The notes: a model not told the origin generated them from the letters alone. A stretch of DNA of 64,000 bases from Dipteronia dyeriana (GCA_032871835.1 CM065302.1:248001-312000), one strand, 5' to 3'. Numbered from the stretch's first letter, positions 1 to 10,573 are shown. Numbers and translations: made by a program.

Positions 1-1391
1 AGTTCAAAAATATGAAAGAGTGGGTGCTATGGTCTGATGACAGAGTTAATGAATCTTTTCCTTGTCTCCATCAGCTTACCTTACATAATTGCCCAGAGTT
101 GAAGGGAGAATTACCCAGCCAAATTTCTTCTATTGTGAAGTTTACTGTTAGTCATTGCCCAAAGTTGATGTCACCTTTTAGCCTCTCATCGCTTCTTGAA
201 TTGAACATTGCAATATGCAACGAGGTTATGCTTTCTGGCCTCTCCACCCTAACCACTCTAAAAATCAGGAAATGTTGTTCCCAGTGGATGTCATCGATGT
301 CATTGGCGATTCCAAATCTCGTTTCTCTCAAATATTTACAGATAGAATCATGCCCAAATCTTGTGTCATTTCCAGAAACAGGTTTTGGATCCATGCTCAG
401 ACATCTTATTCTAAAAGATTGTCCAGCTATGAAGGCCTTGCCAAAGGATATAATGATTGATTGTTGCGAAAGCAACAGTTGTCTTCTTGAAGAATTGGAG
501 ATTGAAGGGTGTTGTTCTCTCGAATTCTTTCCCAAAGGTAAGTTATCTACCACGCTAAAAAGGTTGACAATCCAATATTGTGAAAATCTACGGTCCCTAC
601 CCGAGGGAGTGATGCAAGATGATAACAACAATTATAAATCACAGCTTGAGATCCTGAAGATCGTTGGTTGTCCATCCCTTCAATGTTCTACCTCTGGCAA
701 ATTGCCCTATGGCCTTAAAATATTGAAGATTTCAGAATGCTCAAGTTTGGAACCACTTACAGAGACCATGATCGAGGATGGTGAATTACTTGAATATATT
801 GAAATCTCACATTGTGAAACCTTGAAAACATTACCTGAGTTCCGGAACAGTCTGCCTCTTCTCACTGAAATAACTATAATTGGTTGCCCCTTACTAAAAT
901 GTTTACCAGAAACTGGACTGCCAATGTCTCTTCAAGTTCTAACGATATGTGATTGTCCAAGTCTTCTATCTTTAGGCTGTTTGCCCCCGGATTTAACTTC
1001 ACTTGAGATATGGAATTGCATGAATCTGAATCCCATATCCGAGTGGAAACTGCACGGATTGACTTCTCTTAAAGATTTCAGCATTTCTGGTGAATGTTTT
1101 CGAGATATAATTTCCTTTCCAGATGATGAATATTTGCTTCCTGGAAATCTTGTATCTCTTTGCATTAGTAAACTTGAAAATCTGGAAACTCTGACAAGGG
1201 GACTCAATAATCTCACATTGCTTCAGGAGCTAGAGATCATTCGTTGCCATAAGCTTCGGTCCTTTCCTTCAGAAGGACTGCCTTCTTCTCTTGGGAGACT
1301 CAGGATCTCAGACTGTCCTCTTTTGAGAAAAGAACGCGTCAAGTGGAAAGGACACATTCCCTGCGTAGAGTTGGATGACGAATGCATTTAG
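1..1391 (+). CDS. NBS-LRR resistance protein (RPP13-like protein 1 type), C-terminal LRR region, partial
   Basis: Intracellular immune receptor of the CC-NBS-LRR class; the window holds only its leucine-rich repeat end, which in this family helps recognise pathogen effectors and restrains the NB-ARC switch. The frame is open from base 3 with no start needed: the residues before the first Met at base 12 (F-K-N-M-K-E-W) match the 'F.NM..W..W' stretch common in R13L1-type LRRs, so the gene begins upstream of the window. About 460 residues of irregular LRRs follow, with repeated L..L.I..C..L.SLPE units such as 'LEELEIEGCCSLEFFPKG' and 'LKRLTIQYCENLRSLPEG'. The end is typical of the family: a final 'LRISDCPLLRKE', then a short basic and acidic tail and a TAG at 1389-1391. 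No frameshift or stop breaks the frame. Codon use and base composition are ordinary for a gene, unlike the AT-rich DNA that follows. Whether the missing NB-ARC part is intact cannot be seen. Confidence 0.93.
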   Translation, partial: FKNMKEWVLWSDDRVNESFPCLHQLTLHNCPELKGELPSQISSIVKFTVSHCPKLMSPFSLSSLLELNIAICNEVMLSGLSTLTTLKIRKCCSQWMSSMSLAIPNLVSLKYLQIESCPNLVSFPETGFGSMLRHLILKDCPAMKALPKDIMIDCCESNSCLLEELEIEGCCSLEFFPKGKLSTTLKRLTIQYCENLRSLPEGVMQDDNNNYKSQLEILKIVGCPSLQCSTSGKLPYGLKILKISECSSLEPLTETMIEDGELLEYIEISHCETLKTLPEFRNSLPLLTEITIIGCPLLKCLPETGLPMSLQVLTICDCPSLLSLGCLPPDLTSLEIWNCMNLNPISEWKLHGLTSLKDFSISGECFRDIISFPDDEYLLPGNLVSLCISKLENLETLTRGLNNLTLLQELEIIRCHKLRSFPSEGLPSSLGRLRISDCPLLRKERVKWKGHIPCVELDDECI

Positions 1392-1474
1392 TGAACCGGT
1401 TTCATCGGAGAATACTATAATTCCTCTTGGGGAGGTGCCAGCACTGAAGCTAATCCCTCTTTAGTTTCAATCAG

Positions 1475-1559
1475 GTAATCCTGTCTCCATTGATGAATTT
1501 TACTATACTTCTGTTTTTCTTTTCTGTTTTAGGTTGTGACTTTTCTGCTGTGCTTGTAG
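1475..1559 (+). other. Candidate 3'UTR intron of the resistance gene
   Basis: 84 bases after the resistance-gene stop there is 'tcag|gtaatc', followed by a T-rich tract and 'tgcttgtag|gatgag'. The 85-nt spacing and GT...AG ends fit a plant intron. Introns in the 3'UTR are common in this gene class. An alternative acceptor at 1531-1532 would give only 58 nt, which is too short. The downstream 1560-1980 stretch would then be 3'UTR and flank; it holds an (ATT)n run near 1729-1747 and no convincing coding frame. Confidence 0.45.
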
Positions 1560-1983
1560 GATGAGAATGAACAGCAACAGAGCAATTCCAAGGTCATCCC
1601 AGCCACTGTTGCAGAATACTAATGCAAGTACGTTAGCGAAAATGATATATTCAGCTTTTCAGCAGATGTAGGAAAAGAGCACAAATCTTGCAATATTAAG
1701 TCTGTGTTTACTTTGGTAGACTATAGTTTATTATTATTATTATTATTTTGTATTTGGTATGGGGAGAAGTGAGGAGAGAGATGAGGTGGTCGTAGCTAAC
1801 AGTGTCTTCGACATTTTGGCAGGACCTCATCAGCTACAGAATGGCAGTGAGCCAGTGACCTCTTTCAGGGGTTTCTCAGCAAGAAGTTGGGCGAGCACAC
1901 CCTTTTTGGCTTTATTTTTGATAATGGGTCCAGTCTGCTAGTGAAATGCCTTCAGCTACATTTCAAAACTTGTGTGTAATTTA

Positions 1984-3453
1984 GGTTCCGTTCCGTAGAC
2001 GTTTTTCATTTGTTGTTTTTAATTGAAAAACGACAAATGAAAACAGTATTTTTCGTTTCAGCTTTGTAATCCAAAAACACGTTTGGCAGAGTATATTGAA
2101 AGTTGTATTCTAAAAATAAAAACGTAAAAAAACGTGTCTGATATGTTTACGAAATAAAATAAAAAATTATAATTTTCCTAATATTTTTTTTAATGAGTTG
2201 AGAATATTTTAAATAAAATAAATTAATATATAACATATAAACAAAGAAGAAGCTTAAAAAGCTTTTCAAATATGGAAAAATTCCTTCATATGAAGAAATC
2301 TGGAAAATTGATCGGATTTGAAGAAATATGTGATTTCTAACAATCCCGAAAAACAAATTATTTACTACGATCATTAACAACCCAGAAAATCTAACCAATA
2401 CAATCCACGTAAATACAGAAAATTAAATAATAATCTAAATATATACATTTAAATATAGGTTGGCGCCATCGGGTTAGCTCGCTGTCTAAATACCTCGATT
2501 CCATTCTCTTTTCCCCTAAAATGACCGATATGAATCTCTTTGTAATGAGAAGAGTCGATCCAAATTTTTTCAAAGACAAACAAAAATGAATCTCTTTGTA
2601 TCTATGCTTATAAAAAATGATCCTTCATCTTGCTGCAGTCACTTCAATTTCTTGGTCTGCTATCTGGGAGCTGTTGCAGATATATGCCTCTTCTTATTCT
2701 AGATCAGATTACTGTGCTGTATGATCAGATTGGGGAACTGTTTCAGAGCCTTTTGTCTAAGTATCCTGTTTCCAATAAGAATCTCTTTTCCCCTAGAAAA
2801 AAAGTAAAAAAAAAAAAGGTTGTCCAATTGTAAATGTTGATCTCTTTTGAAACCCAGGAACCAAAAAGCTTGAAGCATCCAAATTTCTTTTCTTCAATTC
2901 TATTTCACCCCATTTTCTCGGCATCCAAACACACCATTCTCACAAAAACAAACAAGAAATTGAAGTGGAAGACAGCCAAGGATGGAGGAGGAAAAGATGA
3001 AGATAGCTAGATCGGCTAAGGAGGAAGAAGCAGAAGACGAGCATATCAGCTAGAGCTCTGATCGCATCGTCGATCTGGTCAGATCTAGTCAGAGGAGCGC
3101 TGATCTAGTTACATCGGCTTGCCGGAGGAGGATCTCACATCCTCCGGTGTCGGCTGCTCCACAAAGAAAAAGAAGTACCTAGGGCTCTGCTGCTCCGCGA
3201 CGAAGAAGAAGAGTCTCCGAGTGAGGATGAAGAAAAAAAAAGATGATATTTAAAAAAAAAAATGGAAACCGAAAAACAAAAACAAAAATGAAAACAAATA
3301 TGTTGTGTTTTTTAAATATTTCACTGTTAACACTAATTTTATTTTTTATTTTTTAAAAATAAAATGAAAAACAGTTAACGAATGCGAATTCGAAATTATT
3401 TTTAACAAATAAAAACGAAAACAGACCGAAAAAAACAACCGTAGGACGGAGCA
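1984..3453. mobile_element. Non-autonomous PIF/Harbinger-like DNA transposon, about 1.47 kb
   Basis: Direct TTA trinucleotides flank the unit (1981-1983 and 3454-3456), the Harbinger target duplication. The left end reads GGTTCCGTTCCGTAG; the right end, reverse-complemented, reads TGCTCCGTCCTACGG, so the termini agree at about two thirds of positions. Both ends continue into similar T-rich 'GTTTTT' and 'TTTGTT' sequence. A near-perfect hairpin lies just inside the left end at 2007-2039. The middle (about 2480-3230) is less AT-rich and may hold captured host sequence, but no recognisable protein. The superfamily call rests on the TTA duplication and the GG start. Confidence 0.5.
2007..2039. 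repeat. Hairpin in left subterminal region of the Harbinger-like element
   Basis: CATTTGTTGTTTTT and GAAAAACGACAAATG are inverted around a short AATT loop, with one G-T type mismatch in the stem. Confidence 0.7.
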
Positions 3454-3748
3454 TTATGTGTTTGTGTTTAAATCATCATCTTTGGTTAATTAACTTCAAA
3501 TATATTTTGGTTTGGCTTGCCTAATTATTTAGAACCGTTTTGAGAATTATAATATTTAACAATCAACTTTCTTCATGTTAAAAATGTTTTTACCAAACAC
3601 ATGCACATCATGTTAATTGTAAAGTATGAAAGCCATTTACTTTAGGTAAAGAGTTTGTTCTCTTGATTAATGAATTACTGAAATCAATTCATCCCTCAAC
3701 TAAGGTCATGGAATGAGCAATTGCGTCTTAAGATATGATAATCTTTTA

Positions 3749-3866
3749 GACCAATGTAACATATATACGATGATTAGCAAGATCAAAGTAATATTTACAA
3801 TGATGTGCTTGATCAAGACAACATATATACGATGACTTACTGGATCAATGTAATATTTATGATGGT
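3749..3866. repeat. 31-bp tandem repeat, four degenerate units
   Basis: Units begin at about 3749, 3780, 3811 and 3842, each starting with 'gaccaatgtaa' or 'gatcaa.gtaa'. Units alternate between an 'acatatatacgatga' form and an 'atatttacaatgatg' form. The rest of 3457-4190 is AT-rich with no gene seen. Confidence 0.6.
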
Positions 3867-4189
3867 CTTTATGGATAAAATGATTTTGAGTGTACTTAGG
3901 GAATTTGCCTCTTTAAAACATTGTCAGGAAAATCCAATGGAACAAAAGACCTGATCGAAAGGAAAAAAAGTACAATGCACATATGCCCAAAAATAACTAA
4001 TATACTTAATTTGATATGCTATCTCAGATGGGACGTTCCCTCCGATAATTTTTTTTTTGAAGTAATTTCTAGATTGCTAAAACTGACACGTCCACATTAT
4101 TTCATGAAATGGAATAACATCATAAATGATTGGAGGGAGTATAAACAATGACTTGCTTTATGAAGTATTAAATTGTCGTGCCATTATAG

Positions 4190-4840
4190 GTAAAAACATG
4201 TCTCGTTTGTGAACGAGCTTTTATGTATTATAAAGATATCACACATCAGCATAAGACACATGAGTATATAATATGATTATTATATCCTTATTTTATCGGA
4301 TATTCAATTAGACATTTATACCATATCCGTCTATAATGTTTTTAATCTATATAAGTTTTTTTGTAGGCTCATAAAACATAGATTACGAGATCTCGATTTA
4401 TATTCTTCTAGCATTTTAAATCCTTCGGATATTATAAATATCTGCATTGAGTGAACCATATAGATAAATGATTACTATATCTAAAAAAATTCGAAACGTA
4501 ATTATATTCATCACTATTGAATACCTAGTTTCTGTGAGAAACTTTGTACTACGAGTCCTGCCTCATATCTCTCAATCTCATTTTTCTCATTACGTTTCTG
4601 TATAAAGACCCATTAGTATCCAACTAGTTTGACATCTCCAGATATCTGGAGTATTATTGGTCTTAATACTTTATGTTTGGCTTATGAAGTCAATTCTTCT
4701 TGAATTGCTTCTATTTGTTTAGGTCAATCATGCTTATGTCTACAATCATCGATATTATGAGTTTCATAATAATTATTTAAAATTTCCATTTATAATTTCA
4801 TAGCGCTAGTGTGCATGAAAATATATCACTGGAAATTGTT
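4190..4840 (-). pseudogene. Decayed Ty1/Copia reverse transcriptase relic
   Basis: Reading the minus strand in shifting frames gives the ordered landmarks of a Copia reverse transcriptase. First comes the pre-RT stretch with 'IEAIQEEL' (about 4740-4690). Then 'VKLVGY.WVFIQKRNEKNE' and 'RYEAGLVVQSFSQ.LGI' (about 4640-4520) correspond to the family's 'GYKWVFxxKxxxxGxxxRYKARLVAxGFxQxxGIDY' block. Next are 'YLYGSLNADIY' and 'EGFKM' (about 4450-4400), then 'R.WYKCLIEY' (about 4325-4295). Stops and frameshifts occur throughout, so no product is possible. No LTRs can be assigned; 4840-5250 may hold further pol-derived sequence but I could not align it. The order of blocks makes the family call firm; the lineage is not determined. 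Confidence 0.8.
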
Positions 4841-6563
4841 TTTTCATTATTCTACATTTCTCTTACATGATTTATAGAAAATTTCTCAATTTCTATATCA
4901 TGGTATCTCTGTTGAGATTTCTTCATTTCAATGGATTTAGTCATTTTATGGACTTGTATGATGTATAGAAATATCTCAATTTCTATATTCTTGTATCTCT
5001 CTTGAGATTTCTTCTATTTCAATGGTTTTAGTTATTTCATAGACTTGTATCTCTTTAGAAATATCAGACTCTTGTAGAGTTGATGTAGAAAAAATAGATT
5101 TATTCATAACTCAACTTTTGGTTATATTAGGATCCTGATAATAATACCGTTCAAAAAGGTTCACAAGCTTATGATATACATCAAACGATTTATTTGTTGC
5201 CCTTTACTCTAATCGTTCTTCAGGAACAGTCACTCGGCTGAGGTTTATGAGATTGAAACTTATAAAATTTTGTTACCTTTAATATATCATATAACTGATT
5301 AATAATCATCTGATAATCAATTATCTTTCGTATTTGAGAGATACGAAGATTGAGATGAGACACATTTGTTAAATATATAGAAAACTAAAATGATATCTTT
5401 ATTTTGTACAAGAGTAACTTTTCATTTACTCTTCTCTTATGGAGAAACCTCACGTTTAGAAATTAATCAATATAATAATATACAGATTGTGCGTAAAAAT
5501 ATAAACTATCAGAAGTTAAAATGATCTAATAAAAGATTAATTAAAATCAACATTAATCTCATAATGATATAGAAGTCTTATCTCAGATCTAGATCATGCT
5601 AGAGTTTTTAGATTTTTGAATCATGTTGGTATAATTTCATGTCAAAATAATATTTCCGCTGTATTGATTAGTTGTCTAGACTTATGATATTCAAGCTTCA
5701 AGGAAGATTGACAACTTATCAAGTAAATGAGAAGTCTTCAAGAGGAGTAAGCTTTGTTGCACATCAAATGTATATTTAGACCTCATTCTTCTTTCAAGGT
5801 GTTTAGACTCACACACAACACATGCATATGTATTCCTACATCGTTGTGTTCAGTTGATTTGTTTATTATTTTTGTTCAAAATATATAAATTATATATATA
5901 AAAGATAGATTGTTTTAGACCATAAACAATGATTACAACAAAAAATAACATTCATTCTTAAAAGCTCACAATACAATTCTTTTTCCTTGTACAATAACTT
6001 TATTTAATCAAATTACAACGTACAACAAAGAAAAAAAAGTTTACAAATCAAGATTCACAATATTCATCTAAGTTCAACACTACAACTTAAACTCAAATTT
6101 TAACATTTGAGCGGTCACATGCAGTCCAACGTCTTTCCACCAAAGTTCAATATTTCCACGTTCATATTCATTCCCCCACAAGGTCAATCTTATGCATATA
6201 ATCCTGCATAATATCACTATCTTCTTTTTATTAGAAGATTTCTTTCTGAAACTGCACTACAGAAAATACAATAATGATTAACAAGAGTGAGAACTTTATC
6301 AATAAAAATTGAAACTGTATATATGGTATAATGAAATTACTTGCATGTGTTCCTTTTTACAATTTTTGTTGTGCTTTGCATTTGCTACAATATACATTCT
6401 TTTATAAATTATAATCAATACCCATATCTCATGATCTTTATATATATATTCTTATGATCTTATGTAAATGGAAATCACATATAGATTTTAAATTTTACAT
6501 GGTACTAAAACAACTTATATAAATATAATAAAACAAACTGTTTTTACTTTTAAATGGAAGTCA
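4840..6563. other. AT-rich intergenic DNA without recognised genes
   Basis: No frame shows a family motif. The part next to the Copia relic (to about 5250) may be more of the same element. The remainder is low-complexity AT-rich sequence. Confidence 0.5.
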
Positions 6564-6600
6564 CACACACTGACACACACATACATACATACATAAATAA

Positions 6601-6636
<36 letters not shown>
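6564..6636. repeat. Compound microsatellite (CA)n, (CATA)n, (AAAT)n, (AT)n
   Basis: Successive short runs: 'cacacac', 'catacatacata', 'aataaata', then an uninterrupted AT dinucleotide run of about 34 bases ending near 6636. Confidence 0.9.
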
Positions 6637-6639
<3 letters not shown>

Positions 6640-6970
6640 ATTTTACATTTTTTGAAAAAACAAGAAAAGTACTAGAAGTAGAAACAAGATTATATTAATA
6701 ATAAAACTTCTAACATATTTTTTAAGAATAATAAACGTTGAATAAGGAAAAAAAAATGTATGTCAGGATTAGTGGTGTAATAATGGAAGGCCGGTCGGTC
6801 CACCACTAGAACGGGCCGTGCTTGGCTGAGGACCGGTCCGTGGCAAGCCACGTGCCGGGCCGAGGGTATACGGTCCGACGGGCCCGCCTAGCAGGCGTGC
6901 CAGGCTCTATGGACCGGTCTGCCGGTCCGGCACATCAACCGGTTACTATTTTTTTTAAAAAAAAAATGCC

Positions 6971-7006
6971 CTCCAACGGCTGGAATTCAAAATCCAGCCG
7001 TTGGAG
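6971..7006. repeat. Perfect 14-bp hairpin upstream of hAT promoter
   Basis: CTCCAACGGCTGGA (6971-6984) and TCCAGCCGTTGGAG (6993-7006) are exact reverse complements with an 8-base loop. It lies about 70 bases upstream of the hAT TATA box and could be a transposase binding or subterminal element. Confidence 0.85.
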
Positions 7007-7074
7007 GCTAAACAAATTACAAAAACACCCCTCATATCTTGCAACTTATATTTTGACCCCAAATCAAATTTTTC

Positions 7075-7082
7075 TATAAATA
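7075..7082 (+). promoter_or_regulatory. TATA box of hAT transposase gene (copy 1)
   Basis: TATAAATA in a T-rich context, followed by a long C/T-rich leader (7083-7250) typical of plant 5'UTRs, and then a clear splice donor at 7255. Confidence 0.55.
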
Positions 7083-7254
7083 CTTCCATCCATTTCATTT
7101 TCTATTCACTCTCTTTATCATTCTTTCAATCTCTCATTCTTTCAAATCTCAATCTCTATATTCTCCAATTCTCTACATTTTTTTTCATTCAATTTCATTA
7201 TTACTCTCTCTACAAAATTCTCTACATTTTCCACCAACACACCAAATTTTAAAG

Positions 7255-8210
7255 GTACAATTTTGTTATTACTTTTGCTCAAACATTTTTTCATAGTAAA
7301 TTTATATGTTTATGTTTAGACTGTAGTTACTAAATGAAAACATATTTATTTAGTTAGTCAGTTTATCAATTTTTGGCCTTTAATGTTAATACTATTTGTT
7401 TAGTATATTAAGAATTTTAAGTTCAGTAGTAATTATAATATTTGTTATTAGTAAATTTAGAAAGTTAATTTGTATTACTGAATTTAATTTTTGTAATAAG
7501 TAAATTATGAATGTTAAGTGTAGTAGTTAAACTTAATATATTTTTTCATAAATTATGATTTTTTAGTGTAGTTGTTTATTTTAATATTTTTGGTGAGTAT
7601 ATTATGAATTTTAAATGTAGTAGTTAATTTGAATAAGTTTTATTAGTAAATTAAGATTTTTATGTGTAGTATTTAATTTAATATTTATTGTTGGTAAATT
7701 TATCAATTTAATTTGTAGTAGTGAATTTAATATTTTTTATTAGTAGATTATGAATTTTTTGTGTAGTTGTTTATGATAATTTTTTTATGGACCATTATGA
7801 ATTTTAAGTGTAGTGGTTAATTTGAATAAGTTTTATTAGTATATTAAGATTTTTATGTGTAGTATTTCATTTCATATGTGTTGTTGGTAAATTTATCAAT
7901 TTAATTTGTAGTAATGAATTTAATATTTTTTGTTAGTAGATTATGAATTTTTTGTGTAGTTGTTTATGATAATTTTTTTATGGACCATTATGAATTTTAA
8001 GTTTAGTGGTTAATTTTAATAAGTTTTATTAGTATATTAAGATTTTTATGTGTAGTATTTCATATGTGTTGTTAGTAAATTTATCAATTTTATTTGTAGT
8101 AGTGAATTTATTTTTTTATTAATTATTGTTAGTAAATTAAGATTACTGTTAGTAAATATTGATTTTTAATTTGACTATTAACGACTATAGTGCTCATATT
8201 TTTACTTCAG
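7255..8210 (+). other. 5'UTR intron of hAT transposase (copy 1)
   Basis: Donor 'aaag|gtacaa' at 7255 and acceptor 'tttacttcag|ataATG' at 8210 bound a 956-nt, strongly T-rich intron ending four bases before the transposase start codon. Copy 2 has the same intron in the same place, but its acceptor reads 'ttccgg', so the AG is lost there. Confidence 0.7.
7560..8110. repeat. 193-bp tandem repeat inside the hAT intron
   Basis: Landmarks recur at a constant 193-bp step: 'ggttaattt' or 'agttaattt' at 7621, 7814 and 8007, and 'tagtagattatgaatttttt' at 7741 and 7934. About three units are present. The corresponding intron of hAT copy 2 carries the same array with a step of about 195 bp. Confidence 0.8.
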
Positions 8211-8213
8211 ATA

Positions 8214-8775
8214 ATGGATCCTAACCAGCACCCTTATTTTCCGGACTGTTTGAATATGCTCAACGATGATTTTGATATTTCAGAGCCAACCCAAAGGGAT
8301 GACTTAATTGCTGAAATACAACATTTAAGTGTCTCTGTTGCATTAACTTCTGATATTTGGAATGCATGTTCCAAACATGACTATTTATGTGTTACGGGAC
8401 ACTATTTAGATTCTGACTGGAGGATAACAAAAAGAATTATTGGTTTTCATCCTATGGATTTTGCACATACCAAAAAAAAAACATTTTTAATGTCATTATT
8501 TCTGTTTTAGAAACATATGAAATCACGCATCGCATCCTTTCGATCACATTAGATAATGAATCTGCAAATACTAGCTCTATTGTATTGTTTGTTGCAAGAA
8601 ATATCCCGCAAGATGGAGGTTATTTCTTCCATCAACGGTGTGCATGTCATATTATAAATTTAGTTGTACAGACTGATTTAAAGCAGGTCAGCGACCAAAT
8701 AGATCGCATCAGAGATCTCATTTCTTGAATTTACAGTTCTAATCTTAGATTCAGTGAATTCAAGAGACATTGTAA
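8214..8775 (+). pseudogene. hAT transposase, internally deleted and frameshifted
   Basis: Enzyme that cuts and re-inserts hAT elements in the nucleus; here non-functional. The frame starts at the ATG four bases after the intron acceptor (M-D-P-N-Q). After about 25 residues it jumps directly into the catalytic core, 'SVALTSDIWNACS', 'YLCVTGHYLDSDWRITKRI' and 'IGFHPMDFAHT', which correspond to the conserved core of RICESLEEPER/DAYSLEEPER-type transposases. The BED zinc finger present at this point in copy 2 is absent, so an internal deletion has occurred. A frameshift in the poly-A run near 8470 moves the reading to another frame: 'YEITHRILSITLDNESANTS', 'ARNIPQDGGYFFHQRCACHI' and 'LKQVSDQIDRIRDLIS', ending near 'FSEFKRHCKS'. 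The rest of the core and the C-terminal dimerisation domain are missing. Confidence 0.88.
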
Positions 8776-8799
8776 ATCTCGGACCAATGTAAAAATAGT

Positions 8800-9280
8800 T
8801 TGGACAAATTAAAAAAATGCTCAGAGTTTTTTTAGTTAAATCGAGTTTTTTTTTAACATGATCAAACTTTTTAAAAAAACTTCGAGTTTATTTTCAAAGG
8901 TTCGAGCTTTTTGTAACGGTTCTAGCTTTTTTTTAAAGGATCGAGCTTTTTTTTGTAAAGGTTCCAGCTTTTATTTCAAAGCTGCGAGCTCATTTTCAAG
9001 GCTCCGATCTTTTTTGTTGAACACCTGAGCTTTTTTAAAACATGATCAAGTTTTTTTTTTGTTGGAATTTTTTGTTGAAGCTTCGAGCTTTTTTTATCAA
9101 AAGCCCAAGCTCGACCTCCGAATGCGTCTACGTAGCGCCACTCTGTCGCCGTTCGAGTGATTGCATGAATTTTAATGAGACTTTCTCTCTATTTCACAAC
9201 TTTATCACTGTAAAATGAATGAAAAAAAATCTGATATGAAACAACTATTTGGGGTATTTTTGTCCGTTCACAATTAAAGT
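8800..9280. repeat. GATCGAG minisatellite element, copy 1 (truncated)
   Basis: Degenerate short units of the form 'caaaggttcgagctttttt' fill about 8820-9110. They are followed by a unique flank ('gaatgcgtctacgtagcgc...actttctctctatttcac...gtatttttgtccgttcac') that is closely repeated at 63690-63820. The left terminal repeat seen in the fuller copy at 62.5 kb is not present here, and the right side is cut at about 9275 by another repeat. Confidence 0.75.
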
Positions 9281-9431
9281 TTTTCTTATTCATCACAATA
9301 AAAAAACGTTGACTTAGGGAAATGGTAAAAAGTCAACTGGACTCTCATAGTCCAATCGGAGCTGCATTCGTGTCCGCAGGTCGCTCCCACACACGAGTCG
9401 TGCATTCGAAGGTTTGAGGGTCCATGATTTG
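9271..9431. repeat. 161-bp direct repeat, copy A
   Basis: From 'caattaaagttt' to 'catgatttgcacccc', nearly identical to 10081-10241 with a few substitutions and small indels. Both contain 'gtccgcaggtcgc' and 'acgagtcgtgcattc'. Probably part of a retroelement LTR; see the entry at 10081. Confidence 0.8.
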
Positions 9432-10080
9432 CACCCCTCATGCCACACTCAATTGTCAGCGACAGGGGACCCGGTCTTCATTAGCAATTTATGTCAGGAG
9501 GCTGCTCTTCAGGTAATTCCATTGTGTTTATCACAACAAATGAAGCTAATAAGATCACATTTAGTGTCGCAATAGAATTAAAGGTGTAAATCGTAATTTG
9601 CAATCAAACCTGACTGGTATCAAGGAAAACAAAAAGTAACATCACAATAAAATCACGTTAAAAAACAGAGTTTGATCCGAGGCCCATGTTTCACACGGTG
9701 TCCTTAAGACAATTTCACTGGACAACACCGTATATGTATTAGGCGATTGTCTCCCAGGATACAACGGTTCAACAGTGGTAGGCCTAAGCACTATCCAATA
9801 CCAGCGAACTCAAACTGAGTTTTGAACTTACTAAGAAAACCAGAGAAGAAAAGAATTCGGCTGCTCAAATGAAAACTGTAATTATTTTTCTGTAGAATGA
9901 ACAGAATATTAGAGGTATTAAATACCCAAACCGAAACACTAGGGTTTGGATTATTTTGGAAATTCATTTTTGATTTAATAAGAAAATAATTTAATTATAT
10001 AATATTCTCCAAAGAGATTTATTTCTAATTAAAACCCGATTCTGTATTCTTAGTGATCAAGTAAGAAATCAGAATCTAAA
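9432..10080. other. Spacer between two direct repeats, probable LTR-derived DNA
   Basis: No coding frame. It contains LTR-like sequence such as 'ttcacacggtgtccttaag' and an 'actagggtttgg' stretch, but I could not define element ends. Confidence 0.35.
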
Positions 10081-10562
10081 CAATTAAAGTTTTCCTTATT
10101 CATTACAATAAAAAAATGTTGACTTAGGGAAGTGGCAAAATGTCAACTGGACTCTCATGGTCCAATCGGAGCGGCATTCGTGTCCGCAGGTCGCACCCTC
10201 ACACGAGTCGTGCATTCAAAGGTTCGGGATCCATGATTTGCACCCCCCCCCCCCCCCCCTCTGCACGCGCAAGAGAGAGCCTCTATGCCACACATGTTGA
10301 TAGCTTATATCACACATTCGCTTATAAACTACATATAAGTGATTTCCCTAAGCAATGTGGGATTCATTTTAATCCCTACACAATGGGTTCACTTTGAGAC
10401 TCAATTTCTCATTCACCCATTAACCATTTTGTGAATTTGAGTATACCATTTCGAAGTTTCACAGAGGAGAATTCGAATCCACTTTAATCTTTCATTTCTA
10501 TGGAATTTATCATACTCAATTTGTGCTCTCAAAATGAGAGTTTATAAAAAAAAATTCCAACA
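10081..10562 (-). mobile_element. Probable 3' LTR region of the minus-strand gag-only Copia element
   Basis: On the minus strand a polypurine tract (ATGTGGGGGAT, plus positions 10563-10573) directly precedes TGTTGGAATTTTTTT, the usual start of a Copia 3' LTR. The LTR therefore runs leftward from 10562. Its other end is not certain; the direct repeat starting at 10081 lies inside or at its edge. A poly-C run of about 17 bases (10243-10259) interrupts the second repeat copy. Confidence 0.5.
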
Positions 10563-10573
10563 ATCCCCCACAT

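Larger units (their letters stand above)
6770..8790 (+). mobile_element. hAT DNA transposon, copy 1 (5' part, 3' end missing)
   Basis: The left terminus TAGTGGTGTAATAATGGA matches at 15 of 18 positions the terminus of the second hAT copy at 39437-39454, read inward. A GC-rich subterminal zone full of 'ccggtc' and 'ggcc' motifs follows, as is usual for this plant hAT group. Then come a hairpin, a TATA box, a 5'UTR intron and a broken transposase. Homology to copy 2 stops near 8775-8790, where the GATCGAG repeat element begins, so the right half and right TIR are lost. Confidence 0.85.

Noticed and set aside
152..631. 159-codon frame on the minus strand across the LRR gene
   Set aside because: Shadow of the plus-strand LRR coding sequence; no family motifs.
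1759..1941. 60-codon frame downstream of the resistance gene
   Set aside because: Short, no motif, lies in the probable 3' flank; not supported as a gene or exon.
2630..2833. 67-codon frame in the Harbinger-like element
   Set aside because: Ends in a lysine run from a poly-A tract; could be captured sequence but nothing recognisable.
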